From contig NZ_WXZL01000028.1 of NCBI RefSeq assembly GCF_009982895.1, forward strand, positions 1 through 38,201: 38,201 bases of DNA. Reading direction: 5' to 3'. Positions 37,912 through 38,201 of the stretch are shown here, in pieces. The stretch is from Deinococcus alpinitundrae (GTDB lineage Bacteria; Deinococcota; Deinococci; Deinococcales; Deinococcaceae). Position 1 is the stretch's first letter. Each line of letters begins with the position of its first letter. Below the pieces are notes generated by a model. It was given only the letters and a program-made list of their open reading frames with translations. It was not told the DNA's origin and did no database searches. A program made the position numbers and the translations under genes.

Positions 37912-38136
37912 ATGGCCAAGGTAACGTTGGACACCTCACGCATTCGAGACTGGGAGTCGTTCCATGATGTGTCTGTCCAAACCTTTGGATTCCCAGATTT
38001 CTACGGTCGCAACATGGATGCCTGGATCGACTGCCTCACGTATCTTGACGAAGGCGACGGTATGTCCATTGTGGTTCTAGGTACGGACGAATTGCTGCAC
38101 ATTAGACCTCCTGCGAAAGTCACGCTCTCTCAGTAA
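37912..38136 (+). CDS. Barstar-family (ribonuclease inhibitor-like) protein, short
   Basis: The 74-residue product contains the barstar core: VTLDTSRIRDWESFHD, then FGFPDFYGRNMDAWIDCLTYLDE (about 22-44), the loop and helix that plug the active site of barnase-like RNases. Family members are usually about 90 residues or more and continue with a further helix and strand. Here the sequence changes after ELLHI and stops at TAA 38134-38136, so the C-terminal part appears missing or altered. No barnase-like toxin is visible in the window. The gene follows the HTH gene by 33 bases. Confidence 0.7.
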   Translation: MAKVTLDTSRIRDWESFHDVSVQTFGFPDFYGRNMDAWIDCLTYLDEGDGMSIVVLGTDELLHIRPPAKVTLSQ

Positions 38137-38201
38137 GCGAGTGATTGCACAGCGCGGCGATGAGATTCGCGCGGAGGGAAAAGCGCCGTCTCCGGTGACG
38201 G

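Noticed and set aside
1..38201. CRISPR arrays, insertion sequences, rRNA or tRNA genes, att sites
   Set aside because: No regular spacer-repeat pattern, transposase or RNA gene was seen, and no matching direct repeats at the possible phage ends were found by eye.

Overview
The window reads as the structural half of a siphovirus prophage (or phage genome) of a Deinococcus-type host. The DNA is GC-rich. GTG and TTG starts are common. Many genes begin 6-8 bases after a TANNNT-like -10 box, which is the leaderless-promoter layout known for Deinococcus. No integrase, att site or tRNA is visible, so the phage boundaries are not defined here.

Layout, reading the phage leftwards on the minus strand. 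At 37.0-38.1 kb there is a control region: a small HTH gene and a divergent minus-strand promoter with repeated operator-like sites, plus a barstar-like gene. A peroxiredoxin gene (36.6-37.1 kb, plus) separates it from the late genes. TerS and TerL lie at 34.7-36.4 kb. Portal, MuF-like head protein and two AT-rich small genes lie at 31.7-34.6 kb. One conserved small gene, scaffold, decoration protein, major capsid, connectors, tail terminator and tail tube lie at 25.5-31.6 kb. A tail chaperone with an apparent +1 frameshift extension lies at 24.8-25.4 kb. Two plus-strand cargo genes (GNAT, Lys/Ala-tailed protein) and a 56-residue membrane protein sit at 23.5-24.7 kb. A 3147-residue tape measure, hub-like protein, Dit-like protein and beta-helix tailspike fill 9.0-23.4 kb. 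The tailspike frame is cut by an amber codon, with its C-terminal part at 8.2-8.9 kb.

Directly downstream in the same operon are two secreted polysaccharide enzymes: a D-glucuronyl C5-epimerase-like protein and an AlgX/AlgJ-like O-acetyltransferase. Then come two paralogous winged-helix genes and an eight-gene lysis-type cassette (1.7-4.9 kb) whose genes overlap by 4 bases throughout. The left end (1-1.5 kb, plus) carries a membrane-protein gene and an Ig-like lipoprotein, perhaps host DNA.

The most striking signal is a promoter family. Seven minus-strand sites have the exact form GTGTCA-N10-NANNNT-N6-start codon. Six of the seven follow a hairpin terminator-like element; the seventh has only a weak hairpin. 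They divide the late genes into transcription units: TerS-TerL, portal-MuF, the 79-residue gene, scaffold to tail tube, tail chaperone, tape measure to sugar enzymes, and lysis. Two of the seven start on tiny leader ORFs that run into the first real gene. This looks like a phage late-promoter system that makes leaderless mRNAs, with a -28 element that is not a normal -35 box.
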